From positions 248,001 to 312,000 of the forward strand of contig LSRY02000064.1 of assembly GCA_001643675.2 (NCBI GenBank): a stretch of DNA of 64,000 nucleotides. The letters run 5' to 3'. The DNA is from Monocercomonoides exilis. Its lineage: Eukaryota; Preaxostyla; Oxymonadida; Polymastigidae. Positions 43,068 to 54,166 of the stretch are shown here, piece by piece. A program made the position numbers and the translations under genes. Within the stretch, counting starts at the first letter, position 1. Every line of letters begins with the position of its first letter. The notes beneath the pieces are model-generated. The model saw only the letters and a program-made list of their open reading frames with translations. It was not told where the DNA came from and made no database searches.

Positions 43068-44106
43068 TAAAGAGAATTGAGTATTTAACATTTCATTATT
43101 CTTATTGTTTGATGTGTTAGATTTAGATGAAAACAATTAAGATTTTTGAGTAACTTAGAAAAAGTGATCAGAATAAAATAATAGAATGAGAATTGTGGAT
43201 TTCCAGATTCTTTTTTTAATAATTATTAAATTGTATTCAGTATGACTTCTGAAAAATCAATGAGTAAAATCTTAACTTTTTCTCAAAAGAAAACATCGCG
43301 TTCATCTTCAACAATTTTCTCTATCTTTTCAAAGATTTGAAATTATGAAAAAATTCGATTCAGCTTTGTTTTGAAGAATCAAGAATTGATTTTTCAAAAT
43401 GGAACAATAATCTTTTTCATTTATTGATTAAAGCATGTGAAGTCTATATTGTTTTCATCCATGTGCAATCACTTTATTCAAAATGCACATGCCCTCCTTG
43501 CACTGTTTGCAAAAAGACATAAAAAAACAAATAAATAAACAATTTTTTTTTTGATTTTTTGATCACTTCACATGAAAATAAACAAAAACATAAAAGAATA
43601 TCGATACAAAAACAAAAGAAAAATATCTCAAAAAAAAGAATGAACCAGAAACCACTAATGAAATAAAATACATGCAATACCAACAGTCAAGCAGAAATAT
43701 CATTTAGTCTTCAATATTGCATATAAATGTTTATAAAGCAATCACTTGTAAATAATAAAATTACAGTGCAAAATAACACATCTTTAACATAAATTACATT
43801 ATTATTATATCAAAAAGCAAAAGAGAAACAATATGATTATACAAAATAAAGAAAGAATTAGATATTTATTAAACATAAATTCTTTGAAATGCTATCGATT
43901 ATAAATAAATAAACATTTAAGATACTATTGCAAATATCAAACGAAAAATCAACACTCGACTGTGTTTAACAAAAACGTGAAAATTATCTCAAAATTAGCA
44001 AATATTCAAAAATGAAAGTTCAACATTTCGATAAATATTTACAATTTAAAAAATATAACATAATTCTTGAATAATTCAGAAAAATAATCGAAATACAAGC
44101 ACAATT
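43068..44106. other. Intergenic between convergent genes
   Basis: About 1 kb, strongly AT-rich, with many A-runs. A 69-codon minus-strand frame near 43683-43474 is hydrophobic low complexity without ATG support and is not called. Confidence 0.55.
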
Positions 44107-47100
44107 TTACAAAGATCTCATACAATCTGCAATTTGCATGCGCCTCAAATACGACAGCGGTGCAGAGGTAGACAAATATCCCAGCAGCATTGAAATAAAA
44201 ACCAGCACAATCAGCGTCACATATGGGAAATAAAACTCAGCCTGGCCAGCTTCCATCAACTGTGTTATCTGAGAAGTTATCATGTACGACGAGACCATCC
44301 CTGAAATCACCCCCATCACCGCAGCAGCCATCACCAAGATAAACGCCTCTTCAATGAAGACCCTCCGCGTCTGGAACTGCGACATCCCCATCGACCGCAT
44401 CATCCCGTAGTCCTTTTTGGATGACAGCACATTCGACGACATGGCAGCAACAAGCGAGCACTCCCCGAGAAAGCTCATAAACAGAGCACCAAACGCAAAT
44501 GCAGAACGCAGCAACGTGTCCATCAGAACGAATCCTTCATTGAAATCCTTCTTCGTCCAGATATACGCACCATATGTTGTGCTGCTACTTGAAGCAAATA
44601 GAGATGAAGATATTTCATTGTCTTGTCTTGTTAATGATTCACTTTCAAATGTCTTTATGAGAGAACTAGGTTTTCTGGGATCATATAAGGACGAAGCAGC
44701 AATGCCATCTGTATTTATGTTTCGTCTCATTATTTCTTCATTGGAAAATTCCAAAAATTCTTCGCTCACATAACGATTAAAATTCGCATTTGACGTGTTT
44801 TGAGATGAGGCAGCAGTATCAAAGAAAGTTGCTTGAGAAGAAGGTTCAACAGCATGTGAAAGAGATGCTAGATTATTGGAACGATGTTCTTTTAATTTGA
44901 GTCCCAAGCCATCAGTTCTCGAAGAAGCTGCTCCTTTCTTGTACTTCACGTTAACAGACATGACAATGATGTCATCAAAAGCGGATGACGCAAACACACC
45001 GTTTATGCTTTCAATTGCCTCAGACATAAATGGAAAAGAGACAGGCATAAAAGAGGCAGTTGGGCTGTCCACAAATAAATAAGAGCGTGGCATCGGCATT
45101 GACGAGACAAACGCACCAATTGTCAGATTTTTGAAAATAGACGACAGCGAAATAGAATTTATCTTTCCATTAGCATCTTTGTTCTCTTTCTTGATTGACT
45201 CTTTGTCTATCTCATTGAAAAGTGTGTTCGAATAGAATGGCAAGTAATAAGATGCCACTGCACTGAGATTCTTCGTCATCACATATCTGTCACCCAAATT
45301 AGACCGCAGCTGCTTTTTGAAGTTTTTAGGCACAATCGCCATTGGCAAGTCATAATAGTCTGCATACAGCTGCTTGATGATGTCGTCGCCTGTTAGTTTC
45401 TCTTTGTCGTTCAACGTCGATTCGATATGCCAGACTTTCTCGTCTGTTGACTCTTTGAAAGTGGGAGAAGTCGCCACCAGATCGAACAAGCTTTGGTGTG
45501 AGCGTCCTCGGTTCGTCATCATCACGCTGGCTTCTTTCCCTCCTTGTTGCGATGACAGGCTTCTGCCTGTGTATGAGAATGTCTCAATCACGTCTTTGTA
45601 CTCGTCTAACAAATCTTGAACCCATGTCAAGTCTTTTATCTTCATTCCATCATCAACAGCAATATTCTTTATAAGCGGAGGCGGGAAGAAAATAGAACCG
45701 TTCCAATTCTCGTAATCACGGAATATTGAACTACTTCCATACGTGTAAGGTTCAACGCACAGATCACATGCATAATGCTGATATTCTGATGCCTTCAATG
45801 TGTTCATAAGTGTGCTTGTGATGATATCCATTGAAAACACAAAGCACAGAATCAGCGCAAACATAATAGTCGTCCCTCTGTTTCTCAGTCTGTGCAAACT
45901 GAGGTTTTTTGCTGCCATTTTCCGAACCGCTTTTTTCTCCCAGAAAAGAAACACTGTTGCCACAATTGTTTCAAAAATGTATTCAAAATTCACACAAATC
46001 AGCACCAGCGCTGTCATCACGCAGATCACCAGCCCAATCAGCAGCACTATCATCAGCGCCATGTTTCCAGCCGCCAGCGAATAGGGGAAGAGCAAATACA
46101 CACACGCTCCAATCACTGTCAAGATTAGACCATCAACAAGCAGAGTATACGAAGAGTGGACAGAATCACTTCGCTCGATAGTGATAAGCACTGCAGACGT
46201 GTTCGTGTGCTGCACATCGATCGCATCATGCAGATTTGTTGACAGTGCTGTCTGAATTGGGAAGAATGAAGCAACCAGCGTCGAACCCAAAACAACAAGA
46301 ATCGTCAAAATCACAGACCACATAGAAAGCATAACACTCAGGTGCATATCTGAATCCTTTGTTATTCCGTGTATAATCGCCACATTAATCCCCTGAGCTC
46401 CAATAATTCCTATTATGATTCCAGGCACAGCAAACGTGAAGGCTTGTATCACAATCAGCATCACCACGCCGAACCTGCCCATTCCATGCACACGCATCAG
46501 CCCCAGCTCGTAAGCTCTTCCTTCGACCGACCGCTGGATCTGCGAGTAAATGATCAAGACTGTAATGACCAGGAGGATTACAACCATCATGCCCATTGAC
46601 ATAAGCATGACCTCGTCAAAGGACGTGTCAGACTCTGGCATCATTTTCAAATCTGCGTATAGCTCTGCAAAATACAGTGCATAAAGTATGTTCATAGACC
46701 AAGAGTTTAATTTTCTGTTGAGTGTTCAAGTTGATGATTTTTATTCGTGTAGAGAAAAAAAGTGTGTAAAAATATGTTTTCAAGAATATTTACTGCAAGT
46801 TCAATGATCACACTTAGTTGTAATTGTGCTGTCTGTATATAAATAGGTTTTATTTCTCGGAACCTGGCATGCACAAACAATCTCTGAAGCATAATCATTC
46901 ATATTTGCTTCTAGAAAATGATCTTTTTTAACAATTTCAAATAATTCAGGTGGCAAATTATCGACAATCTGAAATGAATAGGAGGATAAGAGCAAAGAAC
47001 AAATTGAAAAGAATAATGTTACAAAAATTCTATAAAAGCAAAAATAATAATAATAATAATAATAATCATACGTGTTCCCACACATTGTCTATTTCAGCAT

Positions 47101-48194
47101 ATATCGTAGCCGAACCATATCGATCTTTGTCATTTTTTTGTACCTATCAATTGTCATCCGATAAAAATTAAAGAAAATTAGTGTTTTGAAAAAGGTACAT
47201 CGTTTTGTAAAAAAAAAAAAACAAAAAAGTTAATTTTAAAATGCATTTGCATGTCACATAATATGAAAGAAAAAATTAAATGCAAATATTCACTATGCTA
47301 AGCCACAAACCGCAGCTACTTCAAATGGAACAGAAAAATTCTGAAGAAGTTTCACAGCTTCAAGCAAACGATTGGGTTCGTATTTCTTAATAACATCAAA
47401 AGCTATAGGTGATAACTGTGACATATTCAAGCGCAAATTTACAACACTACCGGTAGTCCAAGAACTTGAACTATAAGTAGGTTGATCAACTATGATTTTT
47501 CCTTTGGGTATAGAGTCATAATTATTCTTCCAGCCAAGGTCATATTTTTCCTAAATTACAGAAATTGAAATAAAACGAAAAATGTAATTTGTTCGTGTTG
47601 AAAGAAAAATGAAAAATTTTTTAATAATTTATGCATTGATTATAGAAATTCGTTAGAAGCATACTTCTAGCCTGCTATTAATTGCCTTGAAACCTGCAGG
47701 TAAAAAATAATTAGAAATTGACGCATATAAGTAATTTGTTGATACACGAGGAGTGCACATTGAATACTGTTATCAAGTCAACGTTTCATAAATTACAATT
47801 TCCAACAAAAATTCAAACTTCTTCTCCAAGTGGATCAAGGATTTCTTTTGCACGTGTAGCATTCAACCCAGAACTTTCAGTTCGCAAAGCAGGCTTAATT
47901 AGTAAATCACCATCGGAAAAATGCATAGATAACGATGAAAATTTCATTTCGGGCTGCTTTGTGGCAAGGTTCAGCACAATAGGAATAATCAAACTTACAA
48001 GCAAACATCTAATCAAGAAAAGTGTCGCTTTTAAACGTAAATTAATAATTGAAGTCAAACCCAACAACACCCCAACAAAAACTACATTTGTTGTGCTTCA
48101 TCTCTCTCCAACTTTGTGAAATATAAAATCGTAAATAAGCGCATGCAACTTTTCCTTGACTTTTATCTTCTTTAACAGGTCTATATAAAGTCAT
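44107..48194 (-). CDS. Large FtsX-like (MacB-type) permease, multi-exon
   Basis: Seven exons: 48194-48061, 48008-47819, 47766-47665, 47550-47311, 47143-47072, 46968-46814, 46714-44107, total 1,166 residues. The small exons supply the cytosolic start (MTLYRPVKEDKSQGKV), the first membrane helix (CWGVVGCLLVSLIIPIVLNL) and an ectodomain with motifs such as FSVPFEVAAVQ and ATIYAEIDNVW. The last exon holds the FtsX cores: helices near 336-356 (MMVVILLVITVLIIYSQIQ), followed by GRAYELGLMRVHGMGR (the EhGhhRxhG signature of FtsX permeases), more helices, a second ectodomain of about 400 residues and a final FtsX unit with KKDYGMMRSMGMSQFQTRRV. No ATP-binding cassette is encoded here. In bacteria such permeases pair with an ATPase to move lipoproteins or signal; a family of eukaryotic versions occurs in metamonads. 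The substrate is unknown. Donor 47319 is an alternative for exon 4. Confidence 0.9.
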
Positions 48195-48519
48195 TGTGCT
48201 CAATGAATACTTCTTTGAAAAAAAGGCTGATTATAATAAATAATATTTGGATCAAAAATTAATTGATCGATTGATTTTTTTAACAAGGAATAAACAATTG
48301 TGAAAATAAGACAAACAATATTAAAATTTTTTGCATTGGTTACGAAAGCAAACATGCGACTTTTTCCGTTGAACAACTTTTTTTTTAGTTATCCCCTGTT
48401 AAAACAAAACAAATTTTTGATGATATATTAAATCATTTTGATATGCTTTTTGAATTTTTAAAATCAACATCTGCGTTACCTTGAAAAAGGAAAGTTCGTT
48501 TCAGTCAGTGCCCGGAACC

Positions 48520-48520
<1 letters not shown>

Positions 48521-48564
<44 letters not shown>
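48521..48564. repeat. 44-base poly-T tract
   Basis: An uninterrupted run of 44 T, the longest homopolymer in the window, preceded by GGAACCG and lying 108 bp before the left arm of the palindrome. Confidence 0.9.
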
Positions 48565-48565
<1 letters not shown>

Positions 48566-48672
48566 GTTTTGTTTCATAAATTTTTTCTGAAATATCAAAT
48601 CAAAACAAAAATATTTCAAACTTTTATATGACCTTTTGAAATAAAAATTTTTTCAAACACATTTTAAGTCAC

Positions 48673-49239
48673 GTTTTTAAAATGACTTTACCCTCAACTG
48701 GCACTTTTTTGTTTTCGATGACAAAATACGGAGAAGTGTGAAACGGCTTTCAGCATTTTAATGAACAATTTTATGAAAGTTGACACAATTTATTACTGGA
48801 CAATTATTTTAATTTTTGCATATTATTTAACGAGATGTCTCATTATTTCTGAAAACTTCCTTTTGTTTAATTTTCAAGTAAAATAAAAATTTCACATTTT
48901 CATCAATTTTCTGTTCCAACAACAAAACTTATCCAAAACACAAATAATAACATTGTTCAGATTTTGTTTCCATTTCAGTGATGTTTTATTTGTGTGAACA
49001 GAAAATTGATGAAAATGTGAAATTTTTATTTTACTTGAAAATTAAACAAAAGGAAGTTTTCAGAAATAATGAGACATCTCGTTAAATAATATGCAAAAAT
49101 TAAAATAATTGTCCAGTAATAAATTGTGTCAACTTTCATAAAATTGTTCATTAAAATGCTGAAAGCCGTTTCACACTTCTCCGTATTTTGTCATCGAAAA
49201 CAAAAAAGTGCCAGTTGATGGAAAAGTCATTTTAAAAAC
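48673..49239. repeat. Near-perfect palindrome: 244-bp inverted arms around a 79-bp loop
   Basis: Left arm 48673-48916, right arm 48996-49239, loop 48917-48995. Every pair obeys i + j = 97912, so there is no gap. The inner 223 bp of each arm (48694-48916 with 48996-49218) look identical by eye; a few mismatches occur only in the outer 21 bp. The loop ends can pair weakly on their own (CACAAATAA with TTATTTGTG). No ORF, transposase or clear target-site duplication is visible. It could be a foldback/MITE-type element, a recent inverted duplication, or a library or assembly foldback artefact. Confidence 0.9.
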
Positions 49240-49336
49240 AATACACGATTAAACAAAAAATGATTCATATTTTTTTTGGAAGTTAAATATTGAATTAATT
49301 CTACGAAGATAATTAAAAAAAAATAAAGTTTGCGCA

Positions 49337-49443
49337 AAAAATACCGGACAAGATCGATGTCACAATTACTGCAAGAGGAATAATTCCGACAATTTTCCTC
49401 AAAATATGTGTCATCAATGCAAACTCACGTGACATCCATGACT
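49337..49443 (+). repeat. Coding-like repeat, copy 1 of an inverted pair
   Basis: Read on the plus strand this stretch can encode KIPDKIDVTITARGIIPTIF and continues with INANSRDIHD. It aligns without gaps for most of its length with the reverse complement of 49568-49676. No start or complete frame surrounds it, so it may be a relic of a duplicated exon or element. Confidence 0.6.
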
Positions 49444-49567
49444 ATCAGGACAGCCTAATTTGTGCTCAGAATAAGTTATTTTTGATATCTCGGAGAAATA
49501 GGATTTTGATTTTCTCCGAAATTACAAAAATTATTTTTTTAATAATCCGTCGACGTGAAAAATGAAA

Positions 49568-49676
49568 GTTTTGTGTATCAATTGAGTTTTCATTAATGAG
49601 AATTTTTCTGAGGAAAATTGTCAGAGTTATTCCTCTTGCGGTAATAGAGAAATCAATATTATCCGGTATTTTGTGC
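49568..49676 (-). repeat. Coding-like repeat, copy 2 of an inverted pair
   Basis: On the minus strand it reads KIPDNIDFSITARGITLTIF followed by INENSIDTQN, within an open frame of about 100 codons (49780-49466). The differences from copy 1 leave the peptide pattern recognisable, which suggests past coding constraint. It is not annotated as a gene for lack of a start, length or a known domain. Confidence 0.55.
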
Positions 49677-50382
49677 GACGTCCGGCATTTAATGCGATAT
49701 CTGTAACAGTTTTTTACTGGAATGAAAAAAAAAAAATTTTTTTTTTGAATATGAAAAGAATTGAAATTAGAGAATAGCATTGAATGTGGGTAATTATTGT
49801 AGAAAATATATCATTTCTATCAAACTTTTCATTTTGCAAATTAGTTTCGAAAGTTATGAATGTGCACTGAAAATGAATAAGGCAATAGATAGATAACTTT
49901 TTCATGTATTAATTTTCGACATTGACTTTTTAAACAAAATTAACAAAAATTTTATATTTTTAATAAAAAAAGTTGGCTTGTGATATAGGAGGGTTTTATT
50001 ATCAGCATTCAGAAAAAAGTTTGGTTTTCAAAAATAATTACCAAAACAAATAGATCAAAAAATTGAATTTTTCGTAATAATAACAAATTCTTTGTTCTAT
50101 TAATGCTTTATTTTGTTTCTTGCAAGCATTTGACAAACACAAAAATCAATAAAGAGGTTAACGTCAAGCTGTCATAAAAAAGGAGTCTTGATGAAAGATT
50201 TTTCATTTAAAAATCAATTTCAGAAATTATTATATCAAATTATTATTCATATTTTTTCAGTTAAGTTGTGAAATGGTGAAATGCTTATATACTAATTAAC
50301 CTGTTTATAAACAAAACGTTTAAAATGTAAAAAATATTCATTTTACATAAAAAATAATTTTCAGCTCTATACAATGAATTCT

Positions 50383-52466
50383 TCACGAGTTTGTATTATT
50401 ATTTGAGCTATGCCTTTTGTTTTTCATCTTCTTTGGCAGAGATTTTTCAAAATGTTTTGCATCATGTACATCAGCTTTGTGTGTGGGCCTCACATCTTGC
50501 GTCCCCTTTCTCCCTTCACCTTTGAAGCTTCTTTTATTTCCTTTCCATTTCCTGACCCATTCGCGTTTCGGAGGCTCATCAGTTTCTCTGTAAGGCGCTG
50601 TTATGTACTTCAAAGGCACGTGCCGATTCAACCAATCGTCGTCGCTCTCCAGCACTTGCTGGACAGTCAGATTATAATTGTGAGGATGCACACGACGGTA
50701 TTTGAACCGCGTTTTCAGACCATCGGCAATCTAATAGATAAATATTCACATAATGATAATAATAATAATTAAATAAAATGGTAAAAAAATAAGCAAACTA
50801 TATCTTCATAATCTAATTCTCCTGAATTTTCTTTCAAAAATGCCTTTAATTCCTTTTTTGTGGCTTGTAATTTTTCTTCTTTCGCTTTATTATCAGCGCC
50901 TTCAGTTGCTTTGACTTTACTTAGCATCTCTTCAAATCTTTTCAATCCTGTTATTTTCGCTTTTTCTAGCTCTTCCTGTTCCAACGAAAACGGATGATCG
51001 CTTTTTGATTTCGAATCACTTTTCTTTTGCTTGTGTTTTGACTCTTCTTCGCTAAGCTTCGATTTTGTCTTTGAAGTCGAATCATCGCTTTCTTCGTCAT
51101 CTTCTTGATTTTCGCTATCTCCTTCTCCAAGGATATCTTCGTCCCAATTCTCTATCCCCTTTCCGTCATCGTCTTCTTCGTAATAATCATCATTAAACAT
51201 TTCTTCCATCAGCTTGTCAAACTTCTCTTCATCAAATTCCTCGTCTCCTTCAACAAGATCCCTAAGCTCCTTTCCGTCAAGCACTTTATCTTTCTCTATC
51301 CCTGCAAGCTCTGCAATTTCCGACAGCTTTCTGTTTGTTTCTTCTCTTCGCATTGCTTTCAGCCGCTTCACCTCTTCTTCATGCCGCTTGCGCATTTCCT
51401 CCTCTCTTTCATGCTTTCTCTCCCTTGCTTTCTTTCGCTTGCTCTCCATACGTCTCAGAGAACCCTCTACAGCACCACGTGGAAATGAAACGATTTCCGT
51501 GCCTCCAGGCTCCTCAAATCTAAAGTTGTACTTCTCTTCAAATTCCTCCTGTCGCTCAAGATCTTTTTCATCATCTTCCAGAAAAGCATCTTCTGTTCCC
51601 TCTAAATTTAATCCATTTCCTGTAGCATTACCATCGCTTCCACCTTCTGTTTTTCCAAAATACTGATTATCACCATTCTTTTGAGTTATTCCTTTTCCTT
51701 TTGCATGTATCCATTTCCGATCAAGTGTATATCCAAAAAGCATTTTGTCTTCTTCACTGAGAGGTTGCTTGAAAAGTTCTTCGGTTGTGTATCGTAGTTT
51801 GCGTTTTTTGAGAAGGCGCGCTTCTTCAGATTTTAAAAATTCTCGATAGGACTTTTCCTCTTGAGCTTTCTCTTCTTCATTTTTAACTTTTGGAACAAGA
51901 AAGTCATCATCCTCAGCGCTTTCAACATCATTCACTTTTTTTCCCCCTCCAGCAGCAGCACGAATAAAGTCATGCTTTAGTTTTTCCTGCTCTTCAATTG
52001 GAGTCATGAATGAATCTTTTCCTTCTTCAAGCTCAGAATCATCATCTTCTTCAGCTTCCAGATTATCATCATCAACAAGCTTAGAAATTCTCTCTCCAAG
52101 GTATGCCTTACTGTGAAAATAATCACCAACGGTCATCTTTTTTTCTTTATTTTTATTTTGTGAAGATGTTGATGAAGTATTTTCTTTTTGTGTCTCATTA
52201 AAAAAAGAAGCTTTTGGATCATAAACAGAAGGATCTTTATTTCTAATTCTTTGAATTACATCAAATATTTGTGCGTCTAATGCAGGATCAACATCAGTGC
52301 CTTCATCTTCTTCTTCACTTTCAGAATCACTATCCAAATCAATTCCCATGTCAGCAGCTCGACTAAGTTCTTCCTTTCTTTTTCTTTCTTCGTATTTTTG
52401 TGCGTATTGCTCATTTAGCTTCCATTCAACCCTGGAATTGTCATCTTCATTAAAGAGATCTGTCAT
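50383..52466 (-). CDS. KRI1: KRI1-like ribosome biogenesis protein
   Basis: Two exons, 52466-50799 and 50730-50383 (68-bp intron, GTTTGC...TTAG), 671 residues. Family features appear in order: N-terminal acidic start (LFNEDDNSR), DPALDAQIFDVIQRIRNKDP, then a FMTPIEEQEKLKHDFIRA-type element, LEDDEKDLERQEEFEEKYNF (KRI1: KKQEDFEQKYNFRFEEP), the EIVSFPRGAVEGSLRRMESK stretch, and across the intron LDYEDI-IADGLKTRFKYRRV (KRI1: LDYEDIIDDLPCRFKYRTV). Acidic tracts are frequent. KRI1 binds KRR1 and is needed for 40S subunit assembly in the nucleolus. The intron splits the most conserved C-terminal motif, so an unspliced reading would lose it. Divergent to adenosine kinase with 159 bp between starts. 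Confidence 0.93.
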
Positions 52467-52625
52467 GACAATTTTTCATTAAAGGGTTAATTTTTTGTGA
52501 AACTTTCTTCATTGTTCATTATAACATATGATAATGTTTTCTAACATGCAGAGGAAATAGATAAATAACCATATTTTTAATATTCTGTTAATCCCTTTTT
52601 TGGATTGGATCCGAAATTTGATCGA
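52467..52625. promoter_or_regulatory. Short divergent promoter, KRI1 / adenosine kinase
   Basis: 159 bp of AT-rich DNA between divergent start codons must carry both promoters. No motif could be named. Confidence 0.45.
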
Positions 52626-53955
52626 TGGCATCATCACACGCAACGATTCTTGGCATTGGAAACCCTCTTCTCGATGTGAGCGTTGGTATGCAATATTTAT
52701 TGCTGTAAGATTCAGTGGCAATTAATTATCTGTTTCATTTTTATGAATTTTTAAGAGGTTGATCCTGCAATGCTTGAAAAATATAAGCTGGATGCAAACA
52801 CCCAATACCTTGCATCACCAGAAACTCTTCCATTGTATGCGTAGTTCACTGTTATTGATTTCATTTTTGTTTAAAATATTTAGGTTCAAGGAATTGGAGA
52901 CAAATCCAAAGTGCAAAAAGATCCCAGGAGGCTCTTCGCAAAATGCTATTCGTGCTGCACAATGGCTCAGCAAAACTCCAAAATTTGCTGCATTTGTTGG
53001 ATGTGTTGGCGATGACGAATTTGGAAAAAATCAACGTGATATTCTTGTTTCTGAAGGTGTTGATTGCAAGTATGAAGTCATTGAAACACAACCCACAGGA
53101 ACTTGCGCTGCATTGATTACGGGCAAAAACAGATGTTTGATTGCAAATATCGGTGCTGCTGGCTTTTTCCACACCGCTCATATGTTGAAGCCGGAAATTG
53201 CCGAAGTTGTCGAAAAAGCAAAAATCACTTATTGCGAAACATTCTTTGTAACTGTTTCAATGGAAGCGTTACTGATGGTTGGTCACAACGCATTGGTTCA
53301 TGCTGATGAAGGAAAATTATTTGCAATGAATCTTAGTGCGAAGTGGGTGATTGATGGACATTTGAAATGCCTTTTGGAGCTTATTCCGTATTCCGGATGC
53401 GTGTTCGGAAATGAAGATGAAGCCCGATGCTTTGCAGCGGGGATGGGTTGGGACGAAAAGGAAGATATCATCACCATCGCAACTAACATTGCCATGTTGC
53501 CAAAATTAGCTCCTCAACAAAAGCGTTGCGTTGTGATTACCCAAGGATCAGATCCCGTGGTGATGGCAGTTGCTGAGTGGGGAGTTGGAGAGAAAGAAGG
53601 AGAAAAAGCTCCTCTTCTTCCAGTTGGTGGAGGAGACCACAGAGGAAAAGTTCAGCCACCTGCATTGCCCTCTTCTTCAGCAAAATCATCATCAGAGACA
53701 CAATGCTCAGAATCTCAATATTATCCAGAACGCCATGCACGTGTTACAGTGTCCACATTCCCCGTTCAACAGATTCCAAAAGAACAATTGGGAGATACAA
53801 ATGGATGTGGAGATTCATTCGTTGGAGCGTTCTTGACAGCTTTGTCCAAAGGCAAGAACTTTGAGGAATGCGTTCATGTTGCCAACAAAGTTGCTCAAGT
53901 TGTTGCTCGCGCAGACGGATGCGTGTTCCCACCAACATGCGAAATTGAAGTGTAA
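52626..53955 (+). CDS. ADK: Adenosine kinase (PfkB family)
   Basis: Three exons, 52626-52686, 52756-52834, 52884-53955 (both donors GTATGC; introns 69 and 49 bp), 403 residues against about 345 in animals. The start MASSHATILGIGNPLLDVSV matches the family N-terminus. Substrate and phosphate elements follow: IPGGSSQNAIRAAQWL, FVGCVGDDEFGKN, QPTGTCAALITGKNRCLIAN and the LNLSAKW strand. The catalytic box is DTNGCGDSF near residues 351-359, with Cys and Ser where DTNGAGDAF is usual; the catalytic Asp is kept. About 55 extra residues (Gly/Ser/Pro-rich, 53590-53740) sit in a surface loop before this box. The enzyme phosphorylates adenosine to AMP with ATP, a salvage step for protists that may not make purines. 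Confidence 0.95.
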
Positions 53956-54166
53956 GTTATTTTTCACTCAGTGAGCAACGATGCTTGTGTTCATTACATC
54001 AAACCGTTTATTTATGATTTATTTATAAACGTCATTTATCATTTTGTTATGTTTTTCTTTTTTCAAAATAGTTTTTCATATCTTTTGCTCATGAAAATGC
54101 AAATAATAACATAAAGAGCACAAATAAAATTATTTTTAAAATAACATTTATTTAAAAAGTTAAAGC

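Larger units (their letters stand above)
48195..50382. other. 2.2-kb gene-free region with structured repeats
   Basis: No conserved gene between the permease start and the KRI1 3' end. It holds the T tract, the palindrome and the inverted coding-like pair listed separately. The rest (49680-50380) is plain AT-rich DNA. Confidence 0.7.

Noticed and set aside
46801-48070. Separate small minus-strand genes upstream of the permease
   Set aside because: Each open frame begins or ends at good splice sites in matching phase, and together they restore the expected N-terminal membrane helix and ectodomain of the permease.
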